Source: Apricaphanius iberus (taxonomy: Eukaryota; Chordata; Actinopteri; Cyprinodontiformes; Aphaniidae). From it: a DNA stretch of 64,000 nt. Each line of letters opens with the position of its first letter. Positions within the stretch are counted from its first letter, which is position 1. The notes beneath the pieces are model-generated. The model was not told the DNA's origin. It saw nothing but the letters and a program-made list of their open reading frames with translations, and did no database searches. This document shows, piece after piece, positions 1-11,456 of this stretch. Where the stretch lies: NCBI GenBank assembly GCA_028564705.1, contig JAPXFQ010002755.1, forward strand, positions 310,001 to 374,000, given 5' to 3'. A program made the position numbers and the translations under genes.

Positions 1-78
1 CAGAGAGACATAGTCCTTCCAGGTTGTCCTGGTACTTCCTCCTGGTGGCACGTGCCCGGAACACCTCACCGGGGATGT
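1..78 (-). mobile_element. LINE 3' coding remnant at window edge
   Basis: Read on the minus strand this short piece gives residues like PGEVFRAR and then, after a frame change, TRTTWKDYVSL. That resembles the arginine-rich C-terminal tail common in teleost LINE polyproteins (pattern GEVFRA...RTRWRDYVS). Homology stops near position 78, where AT-rich sequence begins, so the copy looks 5'-truncated there and runs leftwards out of the window. The frame shift shows it is dead. Clade not assigned. Confidence 0.5.
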
Positions 79-199
79 ATTTTAATATTAAAATAAAGTT
101 GAGCTCAATCAATAATTATGTTCATATTAACATTTTATTTATATTAAGTTATTAATCAGATAATTTGGGAACCAATTCCGAGGACGGAACACATTTACA

Positions 200-1814
200 C
201 TGTACCAGATGCTCAGCATCCTATAAAAGTAGGAGTTCAGATGCTGAGGACAGCAATTTCTTGCAGACACACAAGCAATGACAGAACGACTTTTGCAAAA
301 TATGTCTTAACTTTTCAGCCAAAACATTTAATCAATACACATCTATATATACCACCCAGCAAGCGGCCGCTCTTCCTTCTGCATGCTGCTGCCAGCCAGG
401 GGAGCGACAGGCGACAATCACCTACCATCTTCCTTCACTGGCAGAGGAAGGCCCGAGTTTCTGGCAGAAACTCATTCCAAAGGAACCCAAAGACCACTCC
501 AGGTGAATCTTAAACATTGATAAGAGGTGAATGCCGAACTGGAGAGCTCCAGAAAAGTACTGTTAGGAGGTGGATGCCAGGGGCCTATCGCTACGCAGCC
601 AGCCAGGAGGAAGCCGGAGTCAAGAGCTTCCCAGCGCAGCTAGCCAGATTAGCGATCCTTTGTTAGCCTGCTGGCTAACACCCTTTGGAGAACCCCCTTT
701 CCTTTAAACGTTCATAATGTCTGTTTGGGCAGAGGCAAATTAGTTTAGGATCACTAATTTTAGTGAGTGTGTGATTTACTGTTCTTAACTTGTATAAGTT
801 TTCATCTGCTTTTTTGGGTAATAAAGGCCCCTTGGCCTAAAATTTCTATCAGAGTTTTTAAAAGACTGTTCCCGACAAAGAGTTGCTTTAAATCCTGCAA
901 TTTGAGCTGCTCAATCCAACAAGAGCTTCAATTTCTTTGTTTAATGTTTAATAAACATGCTAGAACTGGTCCAAACAGCATCCTGTGGCTGCCGCGAGCC
1001 CTGCGCCAGGGTATGACCATGTGTTTGGCCCAGATCTGCGTTCAATCCATAAGCCATCAAAGGTGTTCAAAAGGAGATCGATTCAGAGAAGATTATGGAC
1101 AGAAACTAATCTTATTAGCAATGTTTGAAACTCCTTTTTGTATCAAAATACTGGAATTAGATTGTTTACTGCTATAATCAATCCAAGTAGAAGTAATTCT
1201 CCAATGATAGATGACTTCTTGTCCAGATAACTTTAAACAAACATCTATTGATCCAAAGAATGGTTTATTTTTTATTAGCGTACACATAAATCAAATAGTG
1301 CTAAATTAGTTAAACTAATTACAATTGGTAAACTATTTTAGTTTTCATTCCAACTTATGCAAATCAAGCCCTAGGCTCTAAAAGCATCCAGATTCCTCCA
1401 AGCATAAACCAGAATTCATGTTTTCTATTGTCATTTCACTTTTATCCATTTGTGTTATTTTATTTTTAATAATTCATTTAGTTTGATCAGTAGTGTGTTG
1501 GTTATGAGTTTTGAGTCATTAAATGTTTATTGTTCTTCTTCTGTAAATAAACTTTGTATTTTGGAAGTCACTGTTGTCTCTTTGATGCAACACACACACA
1601 TATGGCAAGGTTTCATGATCAATAGACGATAAAGAAATCACTCCTTCAGATTATGAGACTGATATAGATATTTAGCTATTAAATTAGTTCCTGGAAAGAG
1701 GTGTGCCCCCAAAATAATAATAATTTCCATAAATTACTTATCTAATTGACTGCCATAAGCAGTTCCTTAACTATTAATAGCCAAATAGCTGCATCCTACC
1801 TTAAATCCGCAACA
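200..1814 (+). mobile_element. Solo-LTR-like element, copy 1
   Basis: This copy is colinear with the element at 11457-13222. Shared blocks include GCATGCTGCTGCC near 381, AACCCAAAGAC near 484, TTTGTTAGCCTGCTGG near 659, GTCTGTTTGGGCAGAGGCAAA near 719, TTTAATGTTTAATAAA near 942, and the end block CATAAGCAGT...CTATTAATAGCCAAATAG near 1755-1789. A TATAAAAG box lies at 221 and AATAAA signals lie near 950 and 1547, the promoter and poly(A) layout expected of an LTR. The right end reads CGCAACA. The left end is not clear because no matching TG-type terminus is visible, so the start is approximate. No gag, pol or env sequence flanks it, so a solo LTR is the simplest reading. ORFs inside it have no recognisable homology. 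Confidence 0.55.
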
Positions 1815-3327
1815 TACTAGTGAGCCAAATTACAGCACCTTGAACAAGACAGTTAAACCATCAAATGAAACGAGTCTAACCAGTTTGACATATTTTTCTG
1901 TAATTTATCCATCTATCCAAACATAGGATTAGAAAAAATGTGTGGTTCAGTCCTACTTTTACGTTCAAGTTAGGTCCAGTAAATAGAGAGGGAGCAAAAA
2001 GTCAAAACGGGACTGGCGAAGGGTAAACCTGTGAGCACAGGAAAAAGTCCAGCTGAGAATCAGCAGCTGCAGGGCCACAATGGAGCTATTCAACATCTTC
2101 TGAAGAACTGTCTTGGATCAGTTCAAAACTGTCAACCAGGCGCTGGAAATGCGAACAGACGTTGGATAGACAGGGGCATCTCATAGATAAAAAAAAAAAA
2201 AGGGGAATTCTTTTTTTGCCAGCGGGCCAGAAATGCAAGGGAAGGATTACTGGTATGCATCCTCTTCCATGTAGAGTACTGATGAGAACAACTTTGATGC
2301 TCATTTATGCTTCCTTTGTAGACTTTATGATGTCATGGTTGACCGATAGGAGAGCTTTTGGGGAAGTAGCTAAGTATGCTGGGAAACGCAATCTGCTCAG
2401 TCCATCTGTGGGAAATGGCTTATAACATTCCAGCAGTCAACATTTACCAAATGTAAACCTACCAAGACATAGCTAAACATCTAAAGGTTCAGACTGGGCA
2501 AAGTGCGCTTTATTTAGGCAATACACCAGTGTTGGTTCTACAGAAGGATGCAATTATGTCGCTATAAATATTTATGAAAGATTTCTTATGGCAATCAATA
2601 AGATTAATAATTTTGCTGAAAATTAATATATATGAGGCACCACCTAATGTTTAGGAATTATATTAATAGCCAAATATTCAAGTCTCTTTGTTTATTACCT
2701 GGTTAAGGCTGAGATAAATAAACTAAAGGTGAAGGAGTGAGCTCTATACGTTCATTGAACAGCAAATTACTACATATGTGGAATAATGGACAAACAACGA
2801 CATTCCAAAGTACAAGTTTATTTACAAAAGAAGAAAAACAATAAGGCAATTATTTACATCAACAAAGCGAGTAACACACACTACTAATTAAAAGGAATGA
2901 ATAAACTAACTACCAAAAATAAAGAACACAATGAATGGATAAATATGCAAAGGAATGGAAACCATAAATCCTGATGTCACAGTTCTGAACGACTCGTGAT
3001 GCAAAAGAACAAGACTGAATACTGGAAGTAAAGCTAAAATTAGTTTACTAACTGATTAGTTTAAACTTTAAACTTACATTAAGGCAGTGTCAAACACGGC
3101 TAACGAGATTAGCTTTCTGTGTTTAAACAATTTATTTAAAACCAATCTCTATTTCGAATACCATCAACAGCAATCTTTGTTGTTTATGAAATGCAGACCT
3201 AAAAGGTGTCGCTTAAAGCCGCTCTGATTTATTTATCAAACATTAAACAAAGAAAAGAAAACTGTTGAATTGAGTAACTCAGAATGTAGGATTTAATACA
3301 AGTCCCGGTCTGAAAACTTTTGAAAAC
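1815..3327. other. Unique AT-rich sequence, no gene seen
   Basis: Two overlapping short ORFs near 2086-2425 lie on opposite strands and resemble no family. A poly(A) run occurs at 2189-2200. I see no RNA gene and no clear transposon ends. Confidence 0.5.
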
Positions 3328-3361
3328 ACTATATATATATATATTATATATATATATTATA

Positions 3362-3420
<59 letters not shown>

Positions 3421-3421
3421 A
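3328..3421. repeat. (AT)n microsatellite
   Basis: About 94 bp of almost uninterrupted AT dinucleotides, with a few TTAT interruptions at the left and GTAT at the right edge. Confidence 0.95.
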
Positions 3422-3632
3422 TAGTATTGCATTTTGAAAATAATATGAAATTATTTTATTTTTTCATTGGGCCCACATTTCAGTTATACATTTTTTTTTC
3501 TACTGATCTGTAATGGCTTCCATCAGCTGTAAGTGGAAAAATCGTCATACTTATGGTAAACAAATCTGTTTGTCTTTTGATGAAACTTAACAATAGAATG
3601 AGTGAGCATCTATTTTATAACCCAAATTATAA

Positions 3633-3960
3633 ATTTTTATTGTGATATAACTTTTATGCTAGTTATAACAGAAAATGTATAACCTTCTCTCCATTTCCAC
3701 AATAAGAGTTGCTTTTGGATACTTTTACCCAGGGTGTATATCAGTAAAACAAAATAAAAAAGAAATCACACACACAATAGCATTCAAACATTATACATTT
3801 TTATTGTGATAGAACTTTTATGCTAGTTATAACAGAAAATGTATAACCTTCTCTGCATTTCCACAATAAGAGTTGCTTTTGGATACTTTTACCCAGGGTG
3901 TATATCGGTAAAACTAAATAAAAAAGAAATCACACACACAATAGCATTCAAAAATTACAT
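3633..3960. repeat. Tandem duplication, 2 x 164 bp
   Basis: The block starting TTTTTATTGTGATA (from 3633) recurs 164 bp downstream (from about 3797). Both copies end at CACACACAATAGCATTCAAA. Only a handful of differences are visible, for example ATATAAC/ATAGAAC, CTCCATTT/CTGCATTT and ATCAGTAAA/ATCGGTAAA, so the duplication is fairly recent. No coding potential. Confidence 0.9.
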
Positions 3961-5428
3961 ATAATGTTTATGTTATGTTTATTCTCAAGTAGGAGTAAGC
4001 CAGCTAAGCTAAAGTTAGAAAAAAAAATAGGAAAGTAATTGGCTCCTGAATAAAAAAAGGATGTTTTCTTAGGTCTCAATATAATTTCTAATTAACAGGG
4101 ACCTGGGTCCTATTTTATTACCATGCAAATAGATAATTTTCATTATAACAATTTCATATTACATCATAAAAAACAGAACAAACCATGTAAGTCTTTGTTT
4201 GCACACTAAAAAATCTATTTGCTATTGTGGTTGAAAGCAGGTTATGCCAAGTCTGGAATATGCTTTGCTTAAGTTTTTAGAGACAGCGTGACTCTCAAAA
4301 CTGGTGTTAAATATTAAAGCCCAGCCCAGCTGAAATGGGCAATTTTCCTGTTGTCTCTATGACTAGAAGGGTGCTTGAGGGCAAAGGCCTGCAATTAACT
4401 CTTATATGTGGGTGGCCATTCTAGACAGCATCAACGCTTGTGAGTAGCGTGACTGCAGAGAAACGAAGTATGAACCCCACGACTAATTATCTTTCTGCTC
4501 TTCCTTAAATAATAAGACATTAAAGTTGATTAGCCCCTCTAATTAGGTTATGCTTTTGATACAAATTCTGTTTTTAGCTTCTGGCTTTTATGGGAATCTT
4601 TTTCCCCCCCTCAATTTCCTGCATACATTATATTACAACACAGACTCCATGGAGGCGGAGCCAGTGAAGCGAAACTTGATGAGTTTAATGCCTTAACGTG
4701 TGCACCTGTTTTCCTGTCAAATATTTAGCATTATTACATTATTACATACAAAATCATGCCAATGTTCCTTTCGAACATTGGGATTGACAGCATGGATCGA
4801 GCTTGCAGAGAAATGAAACCACAAGAGCCACTTAACTCAAGATGCTGCTTTCAAATAACAGTTGAATCTGATACGCCAGCCCCTCTCCCCCCCTCACATC
4901 GGCACACAAGGACATGACTGGGCAGAAAAAGGAGAGTGCTCATCTGTAAGATTAGGTTTGGCAACTCTACTCCTCTCCTCTGGATGTCAGATCAGCAGAG
5001 TAAATTATATTGAGATCCTCTCAGAGATGACAGATGAAATCTGTCTCTTTGGCTTGACGTGGAGCTGCAGGTGATACATGATATGCGATAAGGTGGTGGT
5101 GATGTCACAGCCGCAGGTGGCTCCCCCCCTCCCTCTTCTTCCTCCTACCCCTCATGTAACTTCTCCTTCTGTGTAAAATGGCAGCTCTGTGAGCAGCTCA
5201 CAGAGAACTTTTATCGCTTCCCATCTGTGTGGTCTCAGGCACGATGATCTTGGACTCCAGCCATCTCAACCTTCATGCCATTTAAGAAAAAAGAGATGGG
5301 GGGGAGGGGCAGCAGGATGAGGAGAATACAGAAGGAGTGGTGAGGAATCTGGCTTTTGAGCTTTTAAGTGAAAAGGAGATTTTCTTATGTTGTGTGTGGG
5401 GTATGGAAATAAAGGAAGAGTATATATA
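3961..5428. other. Unique sequence, no gene seen
   Basis: AT-rich on the left, more mixed from about 4640 to 5330 with purine and pyrimidine tracts such as CCCCCCTCCCTCTTCTTCC near 5124. The 70-codon ORF at 4862-5074 and the 64-codon minus-strand ORF at 5266-5460 have no recognisable homology. No repeat ends seen. Confidence 0.45.
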
Positions 5429-5900
5429 CAGTACAGACCAAAGGTTTGGACACACCTCATTTAATGCGTTTTCTTTATTTTCATGACTACATTATAGATT
5501 CTCAATTAAGGGCATCAAAACTATGAAGGAACGCATTATGTACTTAAACAAAAAGGGTGAAATAACTGAATACAAGTATTATATTTTAGATTCCTCAAAG
5601 TAGCCACCCTTTGCTCTGTTTACTGCTTTGTAGTCACCAGAAATGGTTTTCCAACAGTCTTGAAGGAGTTCCCAGAGATGCTTAGTACTTGTTGGCCCTT
5701 TTGCCTTCACTCTGCGGTTCAGCTCACCCCAAATCATCTCGATTGGGTTCAGGTCCGGTGTCTTTGGAGGCCAGGTTATTTCAAAATTTTTTGAAAAGTA
5801 CTCATAATTCCATATGTGTTCATTCATAGTTTTGATGCCTTCATAGTCATGAAAATAAAGAAAACGCATTGAATGAGAAGATGTGTTCAAACTTTTGGTC
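5429..5900 (-). mobile_element. Tc1/mariner deletion derivative
   Basis: A 472 bp non-autonomous Tc1-type element. The left terminal inverted repeat starts directly after a TA dinucleotide as CAGTACAGACCAAAGG. Its counterpart runs on the minus strand from 5900 (GACCAAAAGTTTGAACACA), and the homology extends about 100 bp into both ends. The last eight or so bases of the right end, and its TA, are missing. Between the ends the minus strand keeps only the transposase C-terminus (5579-5902): WPPKTPDLNPIEMIWGELNR, then a short tail ending GGYFEESKI. DLNPIE carries the last acidic catalytic residue of the DD34E triad. The DNA-binding half and the first two catalytic aspartates are absent, and the tail before KAVNRAKGG looks about a dozen residues short. 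The element cannot mobilise itself but could once have been moved in trans. Confidence 0.9.
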
Positions 5901-5904
5901 AAAG

Positions 5905-6400
5905 GTTGCTTCTGCGAAGTCCATTATTTTCTGATAATGGACACCTCGAAGGGTATTATCCCGCTTATGCCATGGTCGCTTATGAAAGAAAGAAATATTT
6001 GATGAATGAATAATACTTTAATATGTTTTAGAGTTAATGAGTCATGAGTCATGAGTTTTTATTTTTATATAAGTCGAGCGCACTATATAATATTTCCCAT
6101 ACACAGGCGTTGCCAGGCAACATGCCCATAAGCAAGCCGACCGCCACAGTTTATAATCGCCATCAGTGATGGGAAGTGACACGTTTACTTTACCTTACGC
6201 TACGGGATAAAACCTATAATTTCAGAAGGCCAGTGCACTACTTACTGCTTGTGTGTGTCCAAAGGATGAGGCAGAACAATAATTTAGAACTGTCATCAGG
6301 CAATTTGACGGGACGCTTTTCCTATAGGTGTACATTATCACTTTTTAATGTACACCCTCCAGCCAATCAGAATAGAGTATCACCCAGACCATGGTATAAA
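5905..6400. mobile_element. Hairpin-rich non-autonomous DNA element
   Basis: A probable MITE-like repeat of uncertain superfamily. The clearest outer inverted repeat is TTATGCCATGGTC at 5965-5977 matched by GACCATGGTATAA at 6387-6399, with one mismatch. Two further perfect hairpins occur: GTCCATTAT/ATAATGGAC with a six-base loop at 5918-5941, and GGTGTACATTA/TAATGTACACC with an eight-base loop at 6327-6356. A block of this kind with the GCCAATCAGAATAGAGTA motif is common in fish genomes in my recollection. No transposase is present. The left boundary could be 5905 or 5965. Confidence 0.5.
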
Positions 6401-6444
6401 TATATATATACACACAAACACACACCCACACACACACGTACAGA

Positions 6445-6995
6445 CATGGTCTGACATGTGACCTGAAATGTATAACTTTGAGCACAGGGCCCGCTACAGG
6501 ACGTCGGGCCCTCAGGCCATCATCATGAAGTCTGTTACTGATTGTTTGGGTAGAGAGATTCACACCAGTGGCCCTCTGGAGGTCATTCTGTAGGGCACAA
6601 GCAGTGCTCAGCCTGTTCCGCTTTGCACAAAGGAGCAGGTATCGGTCCTGCTGATGGGATGAGATGTTGTACAACCTGTGCAACTTCTGTACGGTTAAGG
6701 AATCGCCTCATACTGCCAGTAGAGATAATTACTCAAGCCAAAACCAGCCAAAAAAGATCAAGAGGGAGAAACTTGAAATGATCTCCACATGTAAAACCAG
6801 TCCTGTTTTGGAGGTTTTCTAATTGTTGCCACTGTCGTGCACCTGTTGTTAAATCCATGAACACCAATACAGCTGAAAGTGATTAATGATGCCCTCAGCT
6901 GCTTAACCAACCAGAAAAATTATCAGACAGGTTTAATTCATTTCATGCCAGGCCCAATAACAAAAGTGTTCCTTTCATTTTTGTGAGCAGTTTAT
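6445..6995 (-). mobile_element. Tc1 transposase 5' fragment
   Basis: The minus strand begins at about 6995 with a terminus AAACTGCTCACAAAAATGAA, which resembles the end of a salmonid/cyprinid-type Tc1 element. An untranslated leader follows, then MRRFLNRTEVAQVVQHL near 6712, matching the start of Tc1 transposase. The frame then changes and most of the first helix-turn-helix is missing. The second one follows in 6345-6683: RYLLLCAKRNRLSTACALQN, then DLQRATGVNLSTQTISNRLH and ARRPVAGPVL. The catalytic DDE domain is absent and homology ends near 6445. This is a different Tc1 subfamily from the neighbour at 5429-5900. It is a dead internal-plus-5' fragment. Confidence 0.85.
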
Positions 6996-7009
6996 TTTTT
7001 TCTGCTGTT

Positions 7010-7196
7010 AATGCGAACGATAACCTTGTTTTCTCTCACTTTTTTCCTCTCCACAGAATCTGCTGGGATTTCTTACATAGAAAACGTAACTGATTGGAAT
7101 GTTTGTATAATTGTATTGAAATGACTTTTATTGTAAAGTGCCTTTAGATTACATTTGTTGTGAATTGGAGCTGTATAAATGAACGTGAATTGAACT
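7010..7196 (+). mobile_element. L2-type retroposon 3' tail
   Basis: The block TTGTAAAGTGCCTTTAGATTACATTTGTTG... GGAGCTGTATAAATGAACGTGAATTGAACTGAA is the 3' end common to L2-like fish LINEs and SINEs that use their machinery. The window holds several reversed relatives (47838, 51749, 52918). Only the tail is present, so this is a 5'-truncated insertion. Confidence 0.7.
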
Positions 7197-10100
7197 GAAT
7201 CCATTTTGAGTTGTTTTCATAATATTCACACCCAGTCACCCAGCTGTACTTGAATGCAGGATGGTCAGCTTGCACCAACTTGCTTTATACAAAATAAGGA
7301 GTTAGGACGGACTGGTCGCAAATTATAGCCAAGAGGACCCCGCTTGTTTTTCTCTAGTATCAGTGATTTTTTTCAATTCAGTGCAGTGCAGAGCAGAGTA
7401 GAGCATATCATGGCTCTTGATGCAGTTGAAAGATGTGTTCTTCTAATGAGTTCTGTTTCAGCCCATCTTTCTTTTTCTACTGTAGCTGCATGAGAAACCA
7501 TTAATGTTCCCTAATCGCAGGTTTTAATAATACCAGGGAGTACTTTCTGTTCTGTTTTGGTGTCACTTTTTAAAGCTAAGGCTTAAAGAAGATTGTTGCA
7601 CTCTGCCATTTATGTCTGCCATTTATCAGATGGTCTGCACATGAACATTCTGCATTTGTTCAGGTAGAAAACAGCTGTATACGTACATACAAAACCGACA
7701 GGGCCGTACCAAAAAGTCTGAATCCGAATCCACATTAAACGTCTAATATAATAGGAGTGCAACTAACCTCCAGGATTTTCTGCTTGAGAGCAGAATTTCT
7801 AGCCTCATAATTTGCTGCAAGTCATCCATATCTTCACACAGCAAAGCAGCGCAAAATATCACACTACCACCACATGATCCATAATTGGCCAGTTGAGCTC
7901 AACTCAAGAATTTGGTTAATTGCTGTTGATTCAAAATTTAACAAAGGAGAACATTTTTTCCCCCACACAGGTTCAAGTTGGCTTTGTTTTTGCTTTTTAG
8001 TTTTATTTACTCTTTTTTGTGTCTGATAATCTGCTTGTTGAAATGCAAAAATAGTAAATATGTTTGCTGTAGACTTTTTTCCCATCAAGTTGCTAATTTA
8101 CAATCCAATTTAGGTGCAATACAGATAGACTAATATGTGGACATATATTTCCAAAGAGGTTCCTTTGTAGTTAAACTAAGTTAAGTTGAGATACAGTATA
8201 TAAATAGGCTGGCTGCACATTTAACTGTAACTGCTCTTGTAGCCCAAAGCCTCAGGGTATGACCTCCAATGAATCACTGCTTTAGAGCCAACCCTTTTAA
8301 AACTACTGAAACCAGGATAATGAAATGTACATGCAAGTCTGAAGCCTGAACCCCTGTGTGTGTGTTTCCTCCCCTTCTAGTCAAAGGAGATATGAAGCAC
8401 AAAAGGACCAATCAAAAAATTGTGAGGTGTGTGTGAAGAAAAAAACGAGAAAGAAAAGTTTTAGTTAGTTAATGGCTTCACCCGGAGCTGCAGCAGAGGG
8501 GGCTGGTGTTTTCTTGCCAAGTCTTCCTGAATAAACAGGTGTGCCTGTTGTTTTTTGATAGCGACATCTTCACACTGCAGACACTGAGTGGAGCTTCAAG
8601 GGCTTATCACTTTCAAATGAGGAAAAGTAAATATATGTTGCTTGTCAATAATTAGGAATGATTCGTCTTTTGTTTCTATGCAGCAACTATGTATGTTGTT
8701 GTCAGTGTGCCATTTTGGACTCAGCTGCACTTCAGAGATACAGAGGCTGAGCATGTTGTCATCCCTGCGTTGTGATATTGCAGCCAGGCACGGGCCTTTT
8801 TACTGTCATAGGATAATCACTGGCTAACAGTATATTAGCTGAACGTATATACCTTTCAATATAAACCACAACATCAAAGATTGTTTAAAGAGGTAACTGC
8901 ATGCGGTGTATGATAGAATTTAATTAATTTCTACTATTGTTTAAGTACAATGGGACAGGAGGGTAGTGCCAAGACACAGCATTTGGTTAAGTCGCTTTGA
9001 ACTGCAGATAGTTTTTATCAATTAAGCTGGATTGCAAGTTGTTTATTCAATTTCATAGCAGCAAACAGTGACAATCAATCGCCTGCAAGTGTTGTGCGTG
9101 GACGGGAATGTGTGTGTACATGTGTGTGAGGTCGGTCAGAAGCAGACGAAGACCGAAAGCATTTGTCTGTTTGCAAATGCTACCAGTAGTGCTGCAGTGT
9201 AAGGTCTCACTAATTAACCTCCACGTTGATAATGTGCTTAATTACTTTATATTGTGATTTGGTTCCTTCATGGAGGTTATTCTCTCTTTCAGATTGGAGA
9301 AATAATCTTACATGCCTCAGAGGTGTTGGGCAGAGAATGCGGCGCCTGAGTGAAATGCCGGTGCACACTGGCATCTGTGGATAGACTTTGTGATTATCAC
9401 CGCATTGACATCAATGGAAAGTGTTTGACACCTGGCCAAGAGAGAGGGCAGCATCAGGCGGCGAGAACTTTGATTAAATGAGAAGAGAGAATAAAAGCAG
9501 GCAAGTGTAGTCTAGAAGTGGTGGGGGTGGGGGACTTCATGTAATTTTGTCTGATCACCACACCGGCCTCGTGTCCTATCAGGCAGAAGACCTCTCATCA
9601 CCTTTAAATTTCTCTGGGCTCACGAAAAGACCAGGCATGGGTTTGATAAAAAATTTTAAAAAATGAAGAAAAAACTATGGCAACACAAAATGGGTTGAAA
9701 TAAGACTCTGATCCTCTGCCTTTTGAAATCAGGTGCAGTCACTGTGCAACACTTTACTTACAGCAAAAACTCTTTTAATCTAGATTCAGAAACACTGAAA
9801 TTCAGTAGTCATAAGAAAACCAGCTGATGAAGTTCATAATAAAGACAATTATTAATGTAAAAATGTACGTTTTTCCTGATGAATATGTTACTGAGGTAAA
9901 AACTCATCTTAAAAGCTGGTGTAAATAAAGATGAAGTCCAGCAACTTCACAATTTGTTGATTTTAAACTGTTTTTATGCACAATAGAAGAGTATTTAGTC
10001 AACTGAACGTTTTCCTATCATGTCTGTACTTAGAACGTAGAAAATGAGGACTTGGAGCTCCTTTGCATTTAGACCATACCTAATTAAGTGGAATTTTCTA

Positions 10101-10509
10101 ATTTCATTTAAGTCTTTAAACAGGGCGTTGATAGTCTTAGGGATGCAATGGGGCACATGCTCTTGCATGGTTTGCAGGTAAGACAATGTTTTAATGACAA
10201 TTGTTCATTTTGTAATACTTATGTATTCCGAAACATGTGATCGTATTCACACTTGAGGTCTGACCAAGCTTAAATTCGGACTTGCTATACTGTTAATTCA
10301 TCTAATGTCAGCCAAATGTTGCAGAGTTTTGTTAGTATGCTGCATTTCCCTAAATTTGGACTTTATCTGCGCTGTTTGTGCGCAATTTGTTCTCTGCTCT
10401 CCAGTTTGATAAAAGTCGAGGGAGACTGCACCGCTCTGTCCCGCATCCCGTCCTCCTCATAGCAGCTGTGAGAGAGGCTCATAGGGAGAAAATCTCAGAG
10501 AACCAGGGT
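7197..10509. other. Long unique stretch, candidate regulatory DNA
   Basis: No gene, RNA or transposon end recognised over 3.3 kb. ORFs at 7864-8088 (minus), 8642-8827 and 9995-10186 have no homology I know. The part from about 9200 to 9500 is less AT-rich, repeat-free and contains spaced homeodomain-type TTAAT/ATTA cores (for example CTAATTAACC at 9212 and GCTTAATTAC at 9236). That is the texture of conserved non-coding elements, but conservation cannot be judged from one genome. Confidence 0.35.
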
Positions 10510-10514
10510 TACAA

Positions 10515-10695
10515 TAGTTTTAAAATTTTCGTTAGTTTTAGTTTTTATTTAGTTTTGACTTAAGATTTCAAATCCTATTTCGTTTTAGTTAGTTTTTACC
10601 ATTTGTTAGGTAGTTTAGTGTAGTTTTAGTTTTTTTGAAAATGCTTAGTTTCAGTTGAGTTTTTATAAGTTTCAGTTTTAGTCTTTTCACTAGAC
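10515..10695. repeat. Low-complexity TTAGTTTT-rich block
   Basis: Imperfect repetition of TTAGTTTTAGTTTTTA-like units over about 180 bp, strongly T-rich on the + strand. A block like this is dispersed in many fish genomes, but I cannot name its family. Confidence 0.6.
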
Positions 10696-11243
10696 AAGCT
10701 GTGTCTAAGACAAATAAAAGAAAAAAAAAGCAAACAAAATCCCAGAAAAGGATAATGCTTTTTTAGAAAAATGTATGGGCCAGATTAACAGCCATACAAA
10801 TCAGGGAAGTATAAAAGATATATGGTAGAGTAACATTCAAAGTTCTTAAAACACAATAACAGCACCTGTGCATTACAAAGCCAAAAGATTAATGCAGGTT
10901 CTAAGGTTCTATAAAAACACTGAGTGGTGACACAACAAAACAAAAGCCAAGCTATCTAAAGTGCTTTTGATCATTTTGCACATTTGAGCTTTCTCTCAAC
11001 CTATGCAGACATTCCATCAAGAAAAAAAAGTTTACTCTGTGAGGTCAGATGCACTGAAAAAGTAAATTTGGCTATAGTCAATGTAACGTAATATTTTACA
11101 TAAATTCAGTGTACATTTTTGAGTTAAGGATTGCAATGCAAAAATTTGGTGGCAAACAACTTGAAAATGTCCAACTAAGGGTAAAGTGATTTCCTTATAT
11201 GATCCAAAGTGCTGAAATTAAATAGAACCAACTAGCGCATATC

Positions 11244-11447
11244 TGAGGGCCAGTATCCTGCAACCTTTAGTTTAGTCTCTGCTTCAACACACCTGAATCA
11301 TTTAATCAGGCCATTAATAGGGCTATGGCTTCCTGAACTGCTTACTGAGAAGGTTATTAAGCTATTTGATTCAGTTGTGTTGAACCAAGGACACAACTGA
11401 GAGTTGCCGTACACTGACTCTCAAGGACTGGAATTGTAGACTCCTGA
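11244..11447. mobile_element. hAT-like MITE, degraded ends
   Basis: A known fish non-autonomous pattern: GAGGGCCAGTATCCTGCA on the left, TCTGCTTCAACACACCTGA in the middle, GATTCAGTTGTGTTGAACCA as its imperfect inverse, and CTCAAGGACTGGAATTGTAG on the right. The two halves are an imperfect palindrome about 200 bp long. The outermost CAGGGG-type termini are lost on the left. It stops ten bases before the LTR-like element at 11457. Confidence 0.6.
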
Positions 11448-11456
11448 TATAGGTAT

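Noticed and set aside
3328..3421. Possible replication origin or CRISPR-like array
   Set aside because: It is a plain AT microsatellite in eukaryotic DNA. No spaced direct repeats exist anywhere in the window that resemble a CRISPR array.
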